From: Nocardia nova NBRC 15556
GTDB lineage: Bacteria > Actinomycetota > Actinomycetes > Mycobacteriales > Mycobacteriaceae
NCBI RefSeq assembly: GCF_001613005.1
Contig: NZ_BDBN01000007.1
Location: forward strand, 154,753 to 218,752
DNA: 64,000 bases
Direction of reading: 5' to 3'
Shown: positions 35,279 through 45,401 of the stretch, piece by piece
Numbering within the stretch: position 1 is the first letter of the stretch
How the letters are laid out: each line of letters opens with the position of its first letter
Made by a program: the position numbers and the translations under genes
Notes under the pieces: generated by a model
Database searches by the model: none
Told to the model about the DNA's origin: nothing
What the model saw: only the letters and a program-made list of their open reading frames with translations

Positions 35279-35779
35279 ATGGACAGCGAGCAGGTGATCG
35301 ATCAGATCGCCCAGCAGCTGATTCGCCTGGGGCGGATCCGGGAGCGGACCAACGCCCAGGTGGCAGCGGCATCGCACGGCGACATCGATCTCTCGGCCTA
35401 CCGCATCATCTTCCGCCTGCTCTGCGACGGCCCGATGCGCTCCGGCGCGCTGGCCGAGGCGATGTACTCCGACGCGTCCACGATCAGCCGCCAGGTGGCG
35501 GCCTTGGTCAAGCGCGGCCTGTTGCGCCGCGAGGCCGATCCCAGCGACGGCCGCGCCAGCGTCCTGATCGTCACCGACGCCGGCAAGGAAATGGCCGCCC
35601 ACCTGCGCGTGCGGCGCAACGAGATGATCGGGCGCATCCTGACCGACTGGAACGACCCCGACCGCGAGCTGTTCGCGGTCCTGCTGCACCGCTTCGTCGA
35701 CGACTACGAAGCCGCGCGACCGGCGATACTCACCCTCCCCTCCCCCACGGAAGGCCCTGCGACGGAGAAGAATTCGTGA
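35279..35779 (+). CDS. MarR-family transcriptional regulator of an efflux gene
   Basis: A 166-residue winged-helix protein with YRIIFRLLCDGPMRSGAL, the recognition stretch YSDASTISRQVAALVKRG and the wing RREADPSDGRAS. ATG 35279 has GGAGG nine bases upstream. Its stop overlaps the GTG of the efflux gene (GTGA, 35776-35779), so both form one operon. Confidence 0.9.
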   Translation: MDSEQVIDQIAQQLIRLGRIRERTNAQVAAASHGDIDLSAYRIIFRLLCDGPMRSGALAEAMYSDASTISRQVAALVKRGLLRREADPSDGRASVLIVTDAGKEMAAHLRVRRNEMIGRILTDWNDPDRELFAVLLHRFVDDYEAARPAILTLPSPTEGPATEKNS

Positions 35780-37550
35780 CGACAACCACCACCCCGGCCG
35801 CGGCCGGCACCGCACCGAACGCCGCGGGTTTCACCCACCGGCAGGTGCTGGTGATCATGAGCGGCCTGATCCTCGGCATGCTGCTGGCCTCCCTGGACCA
35901 GACCACATCGTGTCCACGGCCATCCGCACCATTTCCGATGATCTCAGCGGCTATTCGCTGCAGGCGTGGGTCACCACCGCCTATCTCATCACCGCGACCC
36001 TCAGCACGCCGCTGTACGGGAAGCTGTCGGATATGTTCGGGCGCAAGCCCTTCTATCTGGCGGCGATCGCCATCTTCGTCGCCGGGTCGCTGCTGTGCAC
36101 CATGGCCCAGTCGATGTACGAGCTGGCCGCCTTCCGCGCATTTCAGGGACTGGGCGCGGGCGGGCTGATGTCGCTGGCGCTGACCATCATGGGAGATATC
36201 GTCTCGCCGCGGGAGCGCGCCCGCTATCAGGGCTACTTCCTGGCCGTCTTCGGCACCTCGAGTGTCGTGGGGCCCGTGCTGGGCGGCCTGTTCGCAGGTC
36301 AGCCGGCCATTCTCGGCATCGACGGCTGGCGCTGGGTGTTCCTGGTGAACGTGCCGATCGGACTGCTCGCCTTCGCCGTGGTCACCAAGGTCCTGCAGTT
36401 GCCGCGCCGCCCGCATCCCGGGGTGCGGATCGACTGGTGGGGTGTGCTGATGCTCGCGGTGGGCATCGTTCCGCTGCTGGTGGTGGCCGAGCAGGGCCGG
36501 GAATGGGGCTGGGGCAGTCCGAATGCCATCGCCTGCTATCTGATCGGCGCGGCCGGCGTACTGGGCTTCATCGCGGTCGAGGCGAAACTCGGCGATCTGG
36601 CGCTGATTCCGCTGCGGATGTTCAAGAATTCGACGTTCGCCCTGGGCGTGGTCATCTCGTTCGTGGTGGGCGCCGGCATGTTCGGCGGGATCTCTTTGCT
36701 GCCGCAGTATCTGCAGGTGGTGCGCGGATCGAGTCCGACCGTCGCCGGCCTGCAGATGCTGCCCATGGTGCTCGGCATGATGACGGCCTCGGTGATCGCG
36801 GGCCAGACCATCTCCCGCACCGGCCGCTATCGCGTCTTCCCGCTGATCGGCGCCGGCCTGCTGACGCTCGGGCTGTTCCTGCTGCATCTGATCGGCGCCG
36901 ACAGCCCGCTGTGGCTGGTGATGATCTTCATGGCGATCGCCGGACTCGGCCTCGGCAACCTCATGCAGCCGCTCACGCTGGCCTTGCAGAATGCCCTGCC
37001 GCCGAAGGATATGGGCGTGTCCACGGCCGCGGCCACCTTCTTCCGGCAGATCGGCGGCACCTTGGGCGTGGCGGTCTTCCTGTCCATTCTGTTCGCGCAG
37101 CTGACACCGCATATCAGCGACGAATTGCACAGCGCGGCAACACAACCCGCTTATCAGCAGGCGGTGATCGCCGGTGCGCACAGCGGCAATCCCGCCGATG
37201 CGGCGCTGTCGAAAGGTTTGCTGTCCCATGATGTCTCGGCGGCCGGACAGGTGATGAGCGACAGTTCGGTGATCCAGCAGTTGAATCCGACGCTGGCCCG
37301 CCCGTTCCAGGTCGGCTTCGCCGATTCGATGGACACCGTATTCCTCGCTGTCACCGCCATCGCCGGGATCGCGCTGTTGCTGGTGGTGTTCTGGAAGGAG
37401 GTGCCGCTGCGCACCGCGGGCGGATTACAGGCCAGTGCGGAGTCGACCGGGGTAGCCGAGGCCGCCGGAACCGTTGCGGCCCAGGCCCCAGCCGAGTCCG
37501 ACGCCCAACCGCCGGCGACCCGCGCCGCGGAGGCACCGGCCCGGACCTGA
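35776..37550 (+). pseudogene. DHA2-type MFS multidrug efflux gene with an early frameshift
   Basis: Translation from GTG 35776 gives a normal DHA2 (EmrB/QacA) N-terminus: a polar leader, then VLVIMSGLILGMLLASLDQT in helix 1. There the frame derails into SCPRPS. The expected continuation, VSTAIRTISDDLSG followed by 13 further helices and the motif GKLSDMFGRKP, is in another frame from about 35910 to 37550. The site is ACCACATCGTG (about 35901-35911), where homologs would read LDQTIVSTA. Two extra bases, or one missing base, explain it. The rest of the protein is intact, so this is either a recent loss or a sequencing error. Confidence 0.75.
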
Positions 37551-37583
37551 GCCTCGGACACGCGGGCAGGACACGCAGTACTA

Positions 37584-37620
37584 CGGGTGCGATTCACAGG
37601 AATCACCGGAATCGCACCCG
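37584..37620 (+). terminator. Hairpin terminator after the efflux gene
   Basis: CGGGTGCGATTC pairs perfectly with GAATCGCACCCG (12 bp, 13-base loop), 34 bases after the efflux-gene stop. Confidence 0.75.
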
Positions 37621-37690
37621 CATCTGTGCGTTACTTGTCGGGCAGTTCGTTCTCCCCCCGATTCGTTCCGAACCGAGGATGTGATGCGAA

Positions 37691-37996
37691 ATGACCCACC
37701 GTCCGCGCGTACGTAGCCTGCTCACCGCCACGGCAGCCGCCGCATTGCTCGCCCTGGGATCCGGTCTGCTCACCGCCGCACCCGCCGGCGCCGCGCCGAG
37801 TGTGCCGACCCCCGTCCACAATCCGGACTATCCCCTCGGCGGCGACGCCGAGCATCCGGGCGCGCCGGAGAAGGATCCCCGGGCGGAGAAGGCCGAGAAA
37901 CTGGGCGGCAACACCACGACCGAACTCATCGAGTTGGGCGCGACCATCCTGAAATGCGGACTGAACATCGTGGCGCCGACCGTGAAATGTGAATAG
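37691..37996 (+). CDS. Small secreted protein of unknown function
   Basis: A 101-residue precursor with a clear Sec signal (Arg-rich start, then LLTATAAAALLALGSGLL, cleavage after AGA near residue 34). The mature 65 residues are charged in the middle (PEKDPRAEKAEKLGG) and end with two Cys (KCGL and VKCE) that could form a disulfide. Upstream GAGGA is about ten bases from the ATG. I do not recognise the family. Confidence 0.7.
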   Translation: MTHRPRVRSLLTATAAAALLALGSGLLTAAPAGAAPSVPTPVHNPDYPLGGDAEHPGAPEKDPRAEKAEKLGGNTTTELIELGATILKCGLNIVAPTVKCE

Positions 37997-38016
37997 CGGC
38001 AAGAAAACAGGCGCCG

Positions 38017-38049
38017 GGCCGGGTTCAGATCAGGCTGATCTGCCCGGCC
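38017..38049. terminator. Hairpin at the junction of convergent genes
   Basis: GGCCGGG/CCCGGCC encloses CAGATCAG/CTGATCTG around a single base. It overlaps the last codons of the SRAP gene and lies 20 bases after the small secreted-protein gene, so it can stop transcription from both sides. Confidence 0.6.
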
Positions 38050-38876
38050 TGTTCGCTGCCCGCACCCGGTACCGGCTCCAGCAGCTGCGGACCGTTGTTG
38101 CGCACCGAATTCACCAGCGGCGAGACCGGACGCGCGACGATGGACGAAATCACCTGCGCCTCAGGGGTTTCCAGTAATTCGTGTGGCGCCGGATGGTCGG
38201 GGTCGAGCCAGGCGTCCCAGTGTTCGCGCGGCATCATCAGCGGCATCCGATCGTGGATGCGGGTCAGATCGCCCACCGCGTCGGTGGTGAGGATCGTGCA
38301 GGACAGCAGCGGGGCCATATCCCGCTGCGCCGGATCCCGCCACACCGACCACAGGCCGGCCATGTACAGCCGGCGCCCCTCGGCATCCGACATGTAATAC
38401 GGCTGCTTCACGGCCTTGCCGGAGCCGGTGGGGTGCGGTTCGGTGAGCCATTCGTACCAGCCGTCCATCGGAACCAGACAGCGACGCTTCTTCACCGAAT
38501 CCCGGAACGAGGGCGCCGTGGCGGCGCGGTCGGCCCGGGCATTGAACAGCGGCTTGCCCTTGGCCGGAACTCCCGGTTCGGCGGCCTTCGTCCAGACCGG
38601 GATCAGCCCCCAGCGCATGCGGCGAATCCGCAGCGCCGGGTCGTCGTCGGGGTGGTTGTGGTCGTGACGGCGAACGACGGTGAGGATCTGATTCGTCGGG
38701 GCGACGTTGTAGTTGGCGCCGTTTCCGGATTTGCCGCCGGCACTCTTGTCACCAGCACCGGGCACCGATTTTCCTGCGGCGGCGTCACTCGGCGCACCGT
38801 CCGCGGTCTCGTCGAGGGCGTCGAGTTCGACCGCCAGCCTGGCGGGATTCGCCGTGGTCGCATATCTGCCGCACAT
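38025..38876 (-). CDS. SRAP-domain protein (HMCES/YedK family, abasic-site shield)
   Basis: The start at ATG 38876 places Cys at position 2 (MCGRYATT), the residue that forms a thiazolidine with abasic DNA in this family; any longer start would abolish function. Other signatures are NVAPTNQ, FNARADRAAT, CLVPMDGWYEW with the catalytic Glu, and CTILTTDAVG with HDRMPLMM. Between residues 20 and 55 there is a Gly/Ser/Ala-rich insert before NVAPT. It protects single-stranded DNA lesions during replication. Confidence 0.92.
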   Translation of the reverse strand: MCGRYATTANPARLAVELDALDETADGAPSDAAAGKSVPGAGDKSAGGKSGNGANYNVAPTNQILTVVRRHDHNHPDDDPALRIRRMRWGLIPVWTKAAEPGVPAKGKPLFNARADRAATAPSFRDSVKKRRCLVPMDGWYEWLTEPHPTGSGKAVKQPYYMSDAEGRRLYMAGLWSVWRDPAQRDMAPLLSCTILTTDAVGDLTRIHDRMPLMMPREHWDAWLDPDHPAPHELLETPEAQVISSIVARPVSPLVNSVRNNGPQLLEPVPGAGSEQAGQISLI

Positions 38877-39022
38877 ATCTCCATGCTGCCATCCGGGACC
38901 GACAGAATCCGTAGGCTCGGCCATACCCGCACAACGAGACGAATCCAACTGAAGGCGATTGACATCACATCGCGAATGTGAGAACTTTTTGCCACCACTC
39001 TCTCATTAGGGGTCGCCGAACC

Positions 39023-40558
39023 ATGTCCACCACCGAGTCCACCGCCGCCACCGCGTCGGCACAGGCAGCCGAATCCGCTCGGCCCACCGAGCTCTCCTCT
39101 CTCAATCCGGCCACGGGCGAGGTCATCGCCACCCACCCCATCGCCGACGACGATGCGGTGCGGGCGGCCGTCGCCAAGGCCCGCGCGGCCGCCGCGACCT
39201 GGGGCGGCCTCAGCTTCGCCGATCGCAAGCGGGCGCTACTGCGCTGGTCCAGCCGCCTCGTCGCCCGTGCCGACGAATTCTGCGATCTGATCCATGCCGA
39301 GAACGGCAAGCCGCGCGACGACGCATACCTGGAATTGATGCTGGCCCTCGAACACATCGCCTGGGCCGCCAAGAACGCCGAGAAGGTTCTCAAACCGAAG
39401 AAGGTGTCGCCCGGCGCCCTGATGTCGAATTTCGCGGCGTCGATCGAGCAGCGGCCGCTGGGTGTGGTCGGCGTGATCGGCCCGTGGAATTACCCCGTCT
39501 ACACCCCCAACGGCTCGCTGGCCTACGCGCTGGCCGCCGGCAACACCGTGGTGTTCAAGCCGAGTGAATACTCCACCGCCATCGGCAATTTCGTCGGCCA
39601 GGCCTTCGTGGACGCCAACCCCGACCTGCCCGAGGGCGTGTTCGTCACGATCAACGGATTCGGCGCGACCGGCGCCGCGCTGGTGCGCGCGGGAGTCGAC
39701 AAGATCGCCTTCACCGGCTCCACCGCGACCGGTAAGAAGATCATGGCCGCCGCGGCCGAAACGCTGACTCCGGTGCTGCTGGAATGCGGCGGTAAGGATG
39801 CGGTGATCGTCGCCGCGGACGCCGATATCGCCGCCGCGGCCGACGCCGTCGCCTACGGCGCGACCATGAACAGCGGCCAGACCTGCGCCGGCGTGGAACG
39901 CGTCTACGTCGACAAGTCGATTCGCGAGCCGTTCGTGGCCGAGGTGAAGAAGATCCTGTCGGACGTGCACGCCGGCTCCGACGCCAAGGCTTCCTACGGC
40001 CCGATGACCATGCCGTCGCAGGTCGACATCGTGCGCCGGCACATCGAATCGGCGCTGGCCAACGGCGGCACCGCGGTGCTGGGCGGCCCGGATTCGGTGC
40101 ACGCGCCGTATATCGAGCCCGTGGTTCTGGTCGACGTGGACGAGAACTCGGATGCCGTGTGCGAAGAGACCTTCGGCCCGACCGTCACCATCCGCACCGT
40201 CGACACCATCGACGAGGCGGTCGACCTCGCGAACAACTCGAAGTACGGCCTGGGATCGGCGGTGTACTCGCGCAAGCACGGCCTCGAGATCGCCCGCCGG
40301 CTGCGCGCCGGAGCCACCTCGGTCAACTCGGTGCTCGGCTTCGCCGCCATCGCGTCGCTGCCCTTCGGCGGCGTCGGCGATTCCGGTATCGGCCGCATCC
40401 ACGGTGCGCCCGGTCTGCTGGAGTTCACCAGCCCGCATTCGATCGCGGTGCAGCGCTTCGCGATTCCGGGTATGGCGCTGATGAGCTACAAGCGCACCGA
40501 GAGCACCATGAAGCTGCTGCGCAAGGTGGTTCCGCTGCTGCACGGACGCCACAAGTAG
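39023..40558 (+). CDS. Aldehyde dehydrogenase family protein
   Basis: A 511-residue ALDH with GPWNYPVYTPNG, FTGSTATGK, LLECGGKD (general-base Glu) and NSGQTCAGVER (catalytic Cys), then EETFGPTV and PFGGVGDSGIGR. All key residues are present. The Ala/Thr/Ser-rich N-terminus (about 30 residues) is variable, and the last 40 residues are basic with a hydrophobic stretch (FAIPGMALMSYK), suggesting membrane association as in some long-chain aldehyde dehydrogenases. ATG 39023 follows AGGGG. It is monocistronic, with a perfect terminator at 40583. Confidence 0.88.
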   Translation: MSTTESTAATASAQAAESARPTELSSLNPATGEVIATHPIADDDAVRAAVAKARAAAATWGGLSFADRKRALLRWSSRLVARADEFCDLIHAENGKPRDDAYLELMLALEHIAWAAKNAEKVLKPKKVSPGALMSNFAASIEQRPLGVVGVIGPWNYPVYTPNGSLAYALAAGNTVVFKPSEYSTAIGNFVGQAFVDANPDLPEGVFVTINGFGATGAALVRAGVDKIAFTGSTATGKKIMAAAAETLTPVLLECGGKDAVIVAADADIAAAADAVAYGATMNSGQTCAGVERVYVDKSIREPFVAEVKKILSDVHAGSDAKASYGPMTMPSQVDIVRRHIESALANGGTAVLGGPDSVHAPYIEPVVLVDVDENSDAVCEETFGPTVTIRTVDTIDEAVDLANNSKYGLGSAVYSRKHGLEIARRLRAGATSVNSVLGFAAIASLPFGGVGDSGIGRIHGAPGLLEFTSPHSIAVQRFAIPGMALMSYKRTESTMKLLRKVVPLLHGRHK

Positions 40559-40582
40559 TCCGAATACGCACTGCCTCTCCCT

Positions 40583-40610
40583 CGGGCCCGCACCCAACGG
40601 TGCGGGCCCG
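40583..40610 (+). terminator. Hairpin terminator after the aldehyde dehydrogenase gene
   Basis: CGGGCCCGCACC pairs perfectly with GGTGCGGGCCCG around a CAAC loop, 25 bases after the stop. Confidence 0.8.
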
Positions 40611-40759
40611 ATCGCATGGTCAGATCAGGCGCGGCAACCGGCGCGTTCCCGGATGAGGCGGCAATTGTCCGAATCCAGCAAATAAACGAGCATACGTCGG
40701 AGATCACAAAACCGCGCTCCCTGCACACGGGTTCAGCTCTCATGCGCGAAGATGGTCCG

Positions 40760-42061
40760 GTGAGTTTCTGGCCCGCGCCCCACATCGACCATGCCGTGCA
40801 CGCGACCGTCACCCTGCCCGGGTCCAAATCGATCACCAACCGGGCATTGATTCTCGCCGCGCTCGCGGACCGCCCCTCGACGATCACCGGCGCCCTGCGC
40901 AGCCGGGACACCGAGCTGATGATCGCGGGCTTACGCGCGATGGGCACCGAAATCACCGGTGACGGCGACACCCTCGCCGTCACCCCGCCGACGCACCTGC
41001 ACAACGCCACCGTCGATTGCGGACTGGCGGGCACCGTGATGCGGTTCCTGCCGCCGGTGGCCGCGCTGGCGCACGGCGATGTCGCGTTCTTCGGCGACGA
41101 GCAGGCGCAGCTGCGTCCGCTGCACACGATCCTCGACGCGCTGCGCAGTCTCGGCGTCGACATCGACGGCAACACCCTGCCGTTCGTCGTGCACGGCGCC
41201 GGGACGCTGCGCGGCGGGCGGGTCACCATCGACGCCTCCGGTTCCTCGCAGTTCGTCTCCGGGCTGCTGTTGTCGGCGGCGCGTTTCGACACCGGGATCA
41301 CCGTGCACCACGAGGGCGCGCCACTGCCGTCCATGCCGCATATCGAGATGACGGTGCAGATGCTGCGGCAGGCCGGGGTCCGGGTGGAGGCACCCGCCGA
41401 TCCGCGCAAGGAACAGGTCTGGACCATCGAACCCGGGCCGATCCACGCCGTCGACTGGGATGTCGAGCCGGATCTGTCCAACGCCACGCCGTTCCTGGCC
41501 GCGGCGGCGGTCACCGGCGGCGAGGTGACCATTCCGCACTGGCCGCAGCTGACCACACAGGCCGGTGACGTGATCCGCGAGATCCTGGTCCGGATGGGCG
41601 CCGAGGCGCGCCGTTACGACGGCAAACTCACCGTGCGCGGTCCGCAGTCCCTAGCCGGCATCGATATCGACCTGCACGACGTGGGCGAGCTGACGCCGAC
41701 CGTCGCCGCGCTCGCCGCGCTGGCCGACTCCCCGTCGCGGCTGCGCGGCATCGCCCATCTGCGCGGACACGAAACCGATCGGCTGGCCGCGCTGACCACC
41801 GAGATCAACCGCCTCGGCGGCAACGTCACCGAAACCGAGGACGGGCTGAGCATCGAGCCGACCCCGCTGCAGGGCGGCCAGTGGCATTCCTACGCCGATC
41901 ACCGAATGGCCACGGCGGGCGCGATTCTGGGCCTGCGCGTGCCCGGTGTGAGCATCGAGGACATCGGCACCACCGCCAAGACGCTGCCCGAATTCGTCAC
42001 CCTGTGGGAATCGATGCTGGCGGGCGCCGGCGCCTTATCTGGTGAGGGAGCGGCCCACTGA
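40760..42061 (+). CDS. aroA: 3-phosphoshikimate 1-carboxyvinyltransferase (EPSP synthase)
   Basis: A 433-residue AroA with the substrate-binding [36 protein letters not shown]-like [13 protein letters not shown] and [11 protein letters not shown] near the C-terminus. It joins shikimate-3-phosphate and PEP on the way to aromatic amino acids. GTG 40760 ([10 protein letters not shown]) fits the start of actinobacterial homologs; ATG 40742 would add six residues. It is followed with overlap by rsgA. Confidence 0.95.
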   Translation: MSFWPAPHIDHAVHATVTLPGSKSITNRALILAALADRPSTITGALRSRDTELMIAGLRAMGTEITGDGDTLAVTPPTHLHNATVDCGLAGTVMRFLPPVAALAHGDVAFFGDEQAQLRPLHTILDALRSLGVDIDGNTLPFVVHGAGTLRGGRVTIDASGSSQFVSGLLLSAARFDTGITVHHEGAPLPSMPHIEMTVQMLRQAGVRVEAPADPRKEQVWTIEPGPIHAVDWDVEPDLSNATPFLAAAAVTGGEVTIPHWPQLTTQAGDVIREILVRMGAEARRYDGKLTVRGPQSLAGIDIDLHDVGELTPTVAALAALADSPSRLRGIAHLRGHETDRLAALTTEINRLGGNVTETEDGLSIEPTPLQGGQWHSYADHRMATAGAILGLRVPGVSIEDIGTTAKTLPEFVTLWESMLAGAGALSGEGAAH

Positions 42062-43059
42062 GGCGGCGGGAGTACGACGAATCCGATGTCCGGGTCCGCC
42101 CGGGCAGGGGTTCGCGTCCCCGCACCAAGACCCGGCCGGAACATCGAGATGCGGTGTCGGCCATGGTGGTTTCGGTCGATCGGGGACGCTGGGGATGCGT
42201 GCTCGGCGACGATCCGGATCGCCGCGTGGTCGCGATGCGGGCGCGGGAACTGGGCCGCACCCCGATCGTGGTCGGCGATCAGGTGGATGTGGTCGGCGAC
42301 CTGTCCGGCCGGCCCGATACGCTGGCGCGGATCGTGCGCGTCGCCGATCGCCGAACGGTGTTGCGCCGCACCGCCGATGACACCGACCCTTTCGAACGCA
42401 TCGTGGTGTCGAACGCCGAACAGCTGTTCATCGTCGTGGCGCTGGCCGATCCGCCGCCTCGCACCGGCTTCGTCGAACGCGCCATGGTGGCCGCGTATGC
42501 CGGTGGGCTGCAACCGATTCTGTGCCTGACCAAACACGATCTGGCCGCCGATTCCGAATTCGCCGCCGAATTCGCCGATCTGGATCTGACCATCGTCTAC
42601 GGCGGGCGTGACGATCCCCTGGAACCCGTTCGCGACCTCCTGCGGGATTCGCTGACCTGTCTGCTCGGCCACTCCGGCGTCGGCAAGTCGACGCTGGTGA
42701 ATCGCCTTGTCCCCGAAGCGGAACGAGCCGTGGGCACGGTCTCCGGCGTCGGCAAGGGCCGCCACACCTCCACTCAGTCGGTGGCCCTGCCGCTGGAAGG
42801 CGGCGGCTGGGTCATCGACACCCCCGGCATCCGCTCCTTCGGCCTCGCCCACATCTCCCCCGACGACGTGATCGCCGCCTTCCCCGACCTGTCCGAGGCC
42901 ATCGAGGACTGCCCCCGCGGCTGCACCCACCTCGGCCCACCCGCCGACCCGGAATGCGCGCTGGACGAACTGCCGGGCAAGGAGCGGCGGGTGGCGGCGA
43001 TCCGGCTGTTGCTGACAGCGCTGAATTCCAACGATCCCTGGGTGGTCGGCGGCAGCTGA
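42058..43059 (+). CDS. rsgA: Ribosome small-subunit GTPase RsgA, probable CTG start
   Basis: The circularly permuted GTPase is clear: TKHD (G4), GHSGVGKST (G1), the G2 region [17 protein letters not shown] (G3), and the zinc site CPRGCTH...C. It matures the 30S subunit. Conserved sequence starts well before the first ATG/GTG (42154): [21 protein letters not shown] in short blocks matches the family N-terminus. The frame is closed by a stop at 42043-42045, leaving only CTG 42058 as a start. It has GAGGGAG eight bases upstream and overlaps the aroA stop as CTGA, the same geometry as the ATGA and GTGA couplings elsewhere in this window. Confidence 0.88.
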   Translation: MRRREYDESDVRVRPGRGSRPRTKTRPEHRDAVSAMVVSVDRGRWGCVLGDDPDRRVVAMRARELGRTPIVVGDQVDVVGDLSGRPDTLARIVRVADRRTVLRRTADDTDPFERIVVSNAEQLFIVVALADPPPRTGFVERAMVAAYAGGLQPILCLTKHDLAADSEFAAEFADLDLTIVYGGRDDPLEPVRDLLRDSLTCLLGHSGVGKSTLVNRLVPEAERAVGTVSGVGKGRHTSTQSVALPLEGGGWVIDTPGIRSFGLAHISPDDVIAAFPDLSEAIEDCPRGCTHLGPPADPECALDELPGKERRVAAIRLLLTALNSNDPWVVGGS

Positions 43060-43146
43060 GCCCTCTGGGTCTGCAGGCGCGGGCAGGTGGCGCAGGAATG
43101 CGATACTTGGCATTGCACGAGACGTCCCGACGAGGAGGGAGGGCTG

Positions 43147-43725
43147 ATGAGCGCGGAGCCGCTGCCTGCCTGGGTCGTCCCGCCGACCGGCGGTTATACC
43201 GCCGATGACCTGGACAAGCTGCCCGACCTCCCCCCGCACACCGAGCTGATCGACGGGAGTCTCGTCTTCGTGAGCCCGCAGATGAGATTCCATGCGCTGG
43301 TGATCGATCTGCTCGTGTCCGCGCTGCGATCGTCAGCGCCATCGGCCCTTCGGGTTCGAAGGGAAATGACGGTGACATTGGGCCCTCGGCAACGCCCGGA
43401 GCCAGACCTTATCGTCGTCCACGAATCGGCGGATCGTGGGGCTGACCAGACCACCTATCAGCCCGAGGATGTCGTCCTGGCGGTCGAAGTCGTTTCGCCG
43501 GATTCGATTGTGCGCGACCGCGAACGCAAACCGCAGTTGTATGCGCGCGCCGGGATTCCCCATTTTTGGCGTGTGGAAAACGACAACGGTCGCGCGGTGG
43601 TCTACATCTACGAACTGGACCCGGCCACCGGCCAATACACTCCCACCGGCATCCACCACGACCGGCTCGCACTGTCGGTGCCGTTCGAGCTGGACATCGA
43701 CCTTACCGAGTATCAGCGGATGTGA
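43147..43725 (+). CDS. Uma2-family putative endonuclease (DUF820)
   Basis: The 192-residue protein has the PD-(D/E)xK-like core of the Uma2 family: ELIDGSLVFVSPQMRFHALV, then EPDLIVVHE, LAVEVVSPDS with the catalytic Glu and RDRERKPQLYARAGIPHFWRV. ATG 43147 follows a strong GGAGGGAGG. Family members are widespread and often multicopy in actinomycetes; their biological role is not settled. It is convergent with the next gene with no gap. Confidence 0.85.
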   Translation: MSAEPLPAWVVPPTGGYTADDLDKLPDLPPHTELIDGSLVFVSPQMRFHALVIDLLVSALRSSAPSALRVRREMTVTLGPRQRPEPDLIVVHESADRGADQTTYQPEDVVLAVEVVSPDSIVRDRERKPQLYARAGIPHFWRVENDNGRAVVYIYELDPATGQYTPTGIHHDRLALSVPFELDIDLTEYQRM

Positions 43726-44412
43726 TCAGTCGGCGTGTTCCGGGCGCGGAGTCGCTGCCAGGCTCGCCTGCCCGATCCACTGCGGTACCTGCCGCCGAAT
43801 CGACGCCGGGCCCACGATCTCGGTGGTTTCCTCCCGCAGCGCCGCTGCCCAGCTCCGGTCGCCGCGCCAGATCTCGGTGAGCTGCCGCAGCGTGCTGCGC
43901 ACGGTTGCCGCGACCTCGAAACCGGGGTCGTAGTCGCAGACCGCCGCCGTCCCGCGCTCGACCACGAGCCACCAGTGCGCCTCCTTGCCGGGCACATCGG
44001 TGAACTCGACCTCCAGGACCGTGCGCTCCTCGGGCCACGCCCGGACCGGAATCGTGCGACGGATGTCCCACAGCAACAGGTGCGGATCCAGATCTCTGTC
44101 GCCGAGATCGCCGATCCAGCGCACCCCCCACGTCCCGAGCGCCTGGACGACGGTCGACAGTTCACGTCCGGCCTCGGTCAGGAGGTAGGCGGCCCGTCCG
44201 TCCGTACCGATCTCGCGACGCAGCACCCCCGACCGCTCCAGCGAGCGCAGACGCCGCGACAGCAGGGCGGGCGACATTTTCGGGTTGCCCCGCCGCAACT
44301 CGTTGAAATGCGTACTACCCAACAGTAATTCGCGGACGACCAGCAATGTCCATCGTTCGTCGAGGACATCCATTGCCTTGGCGATCGGGCAGAACTCCCC
44401 ATAGCCGGACAC
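43726..44412 (-). CDS. HxlR-family transcriptional regulator with C-terminal extension
   Basis: GTG 44412 begins SGYGEFCPIAKAMDVLDERW, the usual HxlR opening with its conserved Cys, followed by the winged helix (HFNELRRGNPKMSPALLSRRL and RRLRSLERSGVL). Residues 110-228 form an additional domain of unknown function (LLLWDIRRTIPV, HWWLVVERG), of the kind seen in longer HxlR proteins with an SCP2-like tail. The open frame reaches 45264 upstream but antisense to the methyltransferase gene, so it is not coding there. It is divergent from that methyltransferase gene. Confidence 0.85.
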   Translation of the reverse strand: MSGYGEFCPIAKAMDVLDERWTLLVVRELLLGSTHFNELRRGNPKMSPALLSRRLRSLERSGVLRREIGTDGRAAYLLTEAGRELSTVVQALGTWGVRWIGDLGDRDLDPHLLLWDIRRTIPVRAWPEERTVLEVEFTDVPGKEAHWWLVVERGTAAVCDYDPGFEVAATVRSTLRQLTEIWRGDRSWAAALREETTEIVGPASIRRQVPQWIGQASLAATPRPEHAD

Positions 44413-44493
44413 ACAACCAGTAGACCACTCGGCGCGCGCCGGGTACAGATGTTGAACTGGCCGGGGCCGCCCCGGCCGCCGGATGCTTGCGGT

Positions 44494-45324
44494 ATGACAG
44501 CTATCCCTCACACCCAGCAACCATCCCCCGACATCACCGAACGCACCCACGCCCTCTGGGCTCTCGGCGACTACCCTCGCGTCGCGGACACCGTGATACC
44601 CGGCCTGGGCCGGCGCCTGGTCCGAGCCTGCGATATTCGTCCCGGCCTGCGCGTGCTCGACATCGCCGCCGGAGCGGGAAATGCGGCCATTCCGGCGGCC
44701 GAAGCCGGCGCGGACGTCGTCGCCAGTGACCTGACGCCGGAAATGTTCGAGGCCGGCAGGGCCGCGGCGGCCGCTCGCGGTGTCCATCTCACCTGGGAGG
44801 CCGCCGACGCCCAGGCGCTGCCGTACGCCGACGGCCGATTCGATGTCGCCATGTCCTGTGTGGGCATCATGTTCGCCCCGTCGCATCGGGCGGCCGCCGG
44901 CGAACTGCTCCGAGTGACCGCGCCGAATGCGACGATCGGGCTGATCAACTGGACGCCGGAAGGATTCATCGGCGAAATGTTCTCCATCGCCAAGCAGTTC
45001 GCACCGCCACCGCCGCCCGGAGCGCAATCGCCGCTGCTCTGGGGCACCGCCGACCATCTCCGGGACCTGTTCGGCGACCACGTCACCGATCTGCGGATAC
45101 AGCGCGAATTCGCGACGGTGGAGTGTTTCGCCGACGGTGACCGGTTCCGCGACTTCTTCAAGGCCAACTACGGTCCCACGGTCGCTGTCTACCGGTCCCT
45201 GGCGGGCGACCCGGACCGCATCGCCGAGCTGGACCGCGCCCTCGCCGACCTGGCCGCTCGCCACGATCTCGGCGGCGGGCGGATGCGCTGGGAGTACCTC
45301 CTGGTCACCGGCCGGCGGGCGTGA
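44494..45324 (+). CDS. Class I SAM-dependent methyltransferase
   Basis: The 276-residue protein has the SAM-binding motif I VLDIAAGAGNAAIPAAEAG, motif II near VVASDLTPEMF, and FDVAMSCVGIMF, all typical of UbiE-like small-molecule methyltransferases. No substrate is indicated. It is divergent from the HxlR gene (82 bases apart), which may control it. Confidence 0.85.
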   Translation: MTAIPHTQQPSPDITERTHALWALGDYPRVADTVIPGLGRRLVRACDIRPGLRVLDIAAGAGNAAIPAAEAGADVVASDLTPEMFEAGRAAAAARGVHLTWEAADAQALPYADGRFDVAMSCVGIMFAPSHRAAAGELLRVTAPNATIGLINWTPEGFIGEMFSIAKQFAPPPPPGAQSPLLWGTADHLRDLFGDHVTDLRIQREFATVECFADGDRFRDFFKANYGPTVAVYRSLAGDPDRIAELDRALADLAARHDLGGGRMRWEYLLVTGRRA

Positions 45325-45401
45325 TCACCGGTCCGTGTCGCCGCGCGGCCGGATATTCGACGAAGCCGCCCGGTTGTGTGCGATCCGGCCGGCGTCTACG
45401 T

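Noticed and set aside
44413..45264. Upstream extension of the HxlR frame to 512 codons
   Set aside because: It is antisense to a clear methyltransferase gene, and the HxlR family opening with its Cys begins at 44412.
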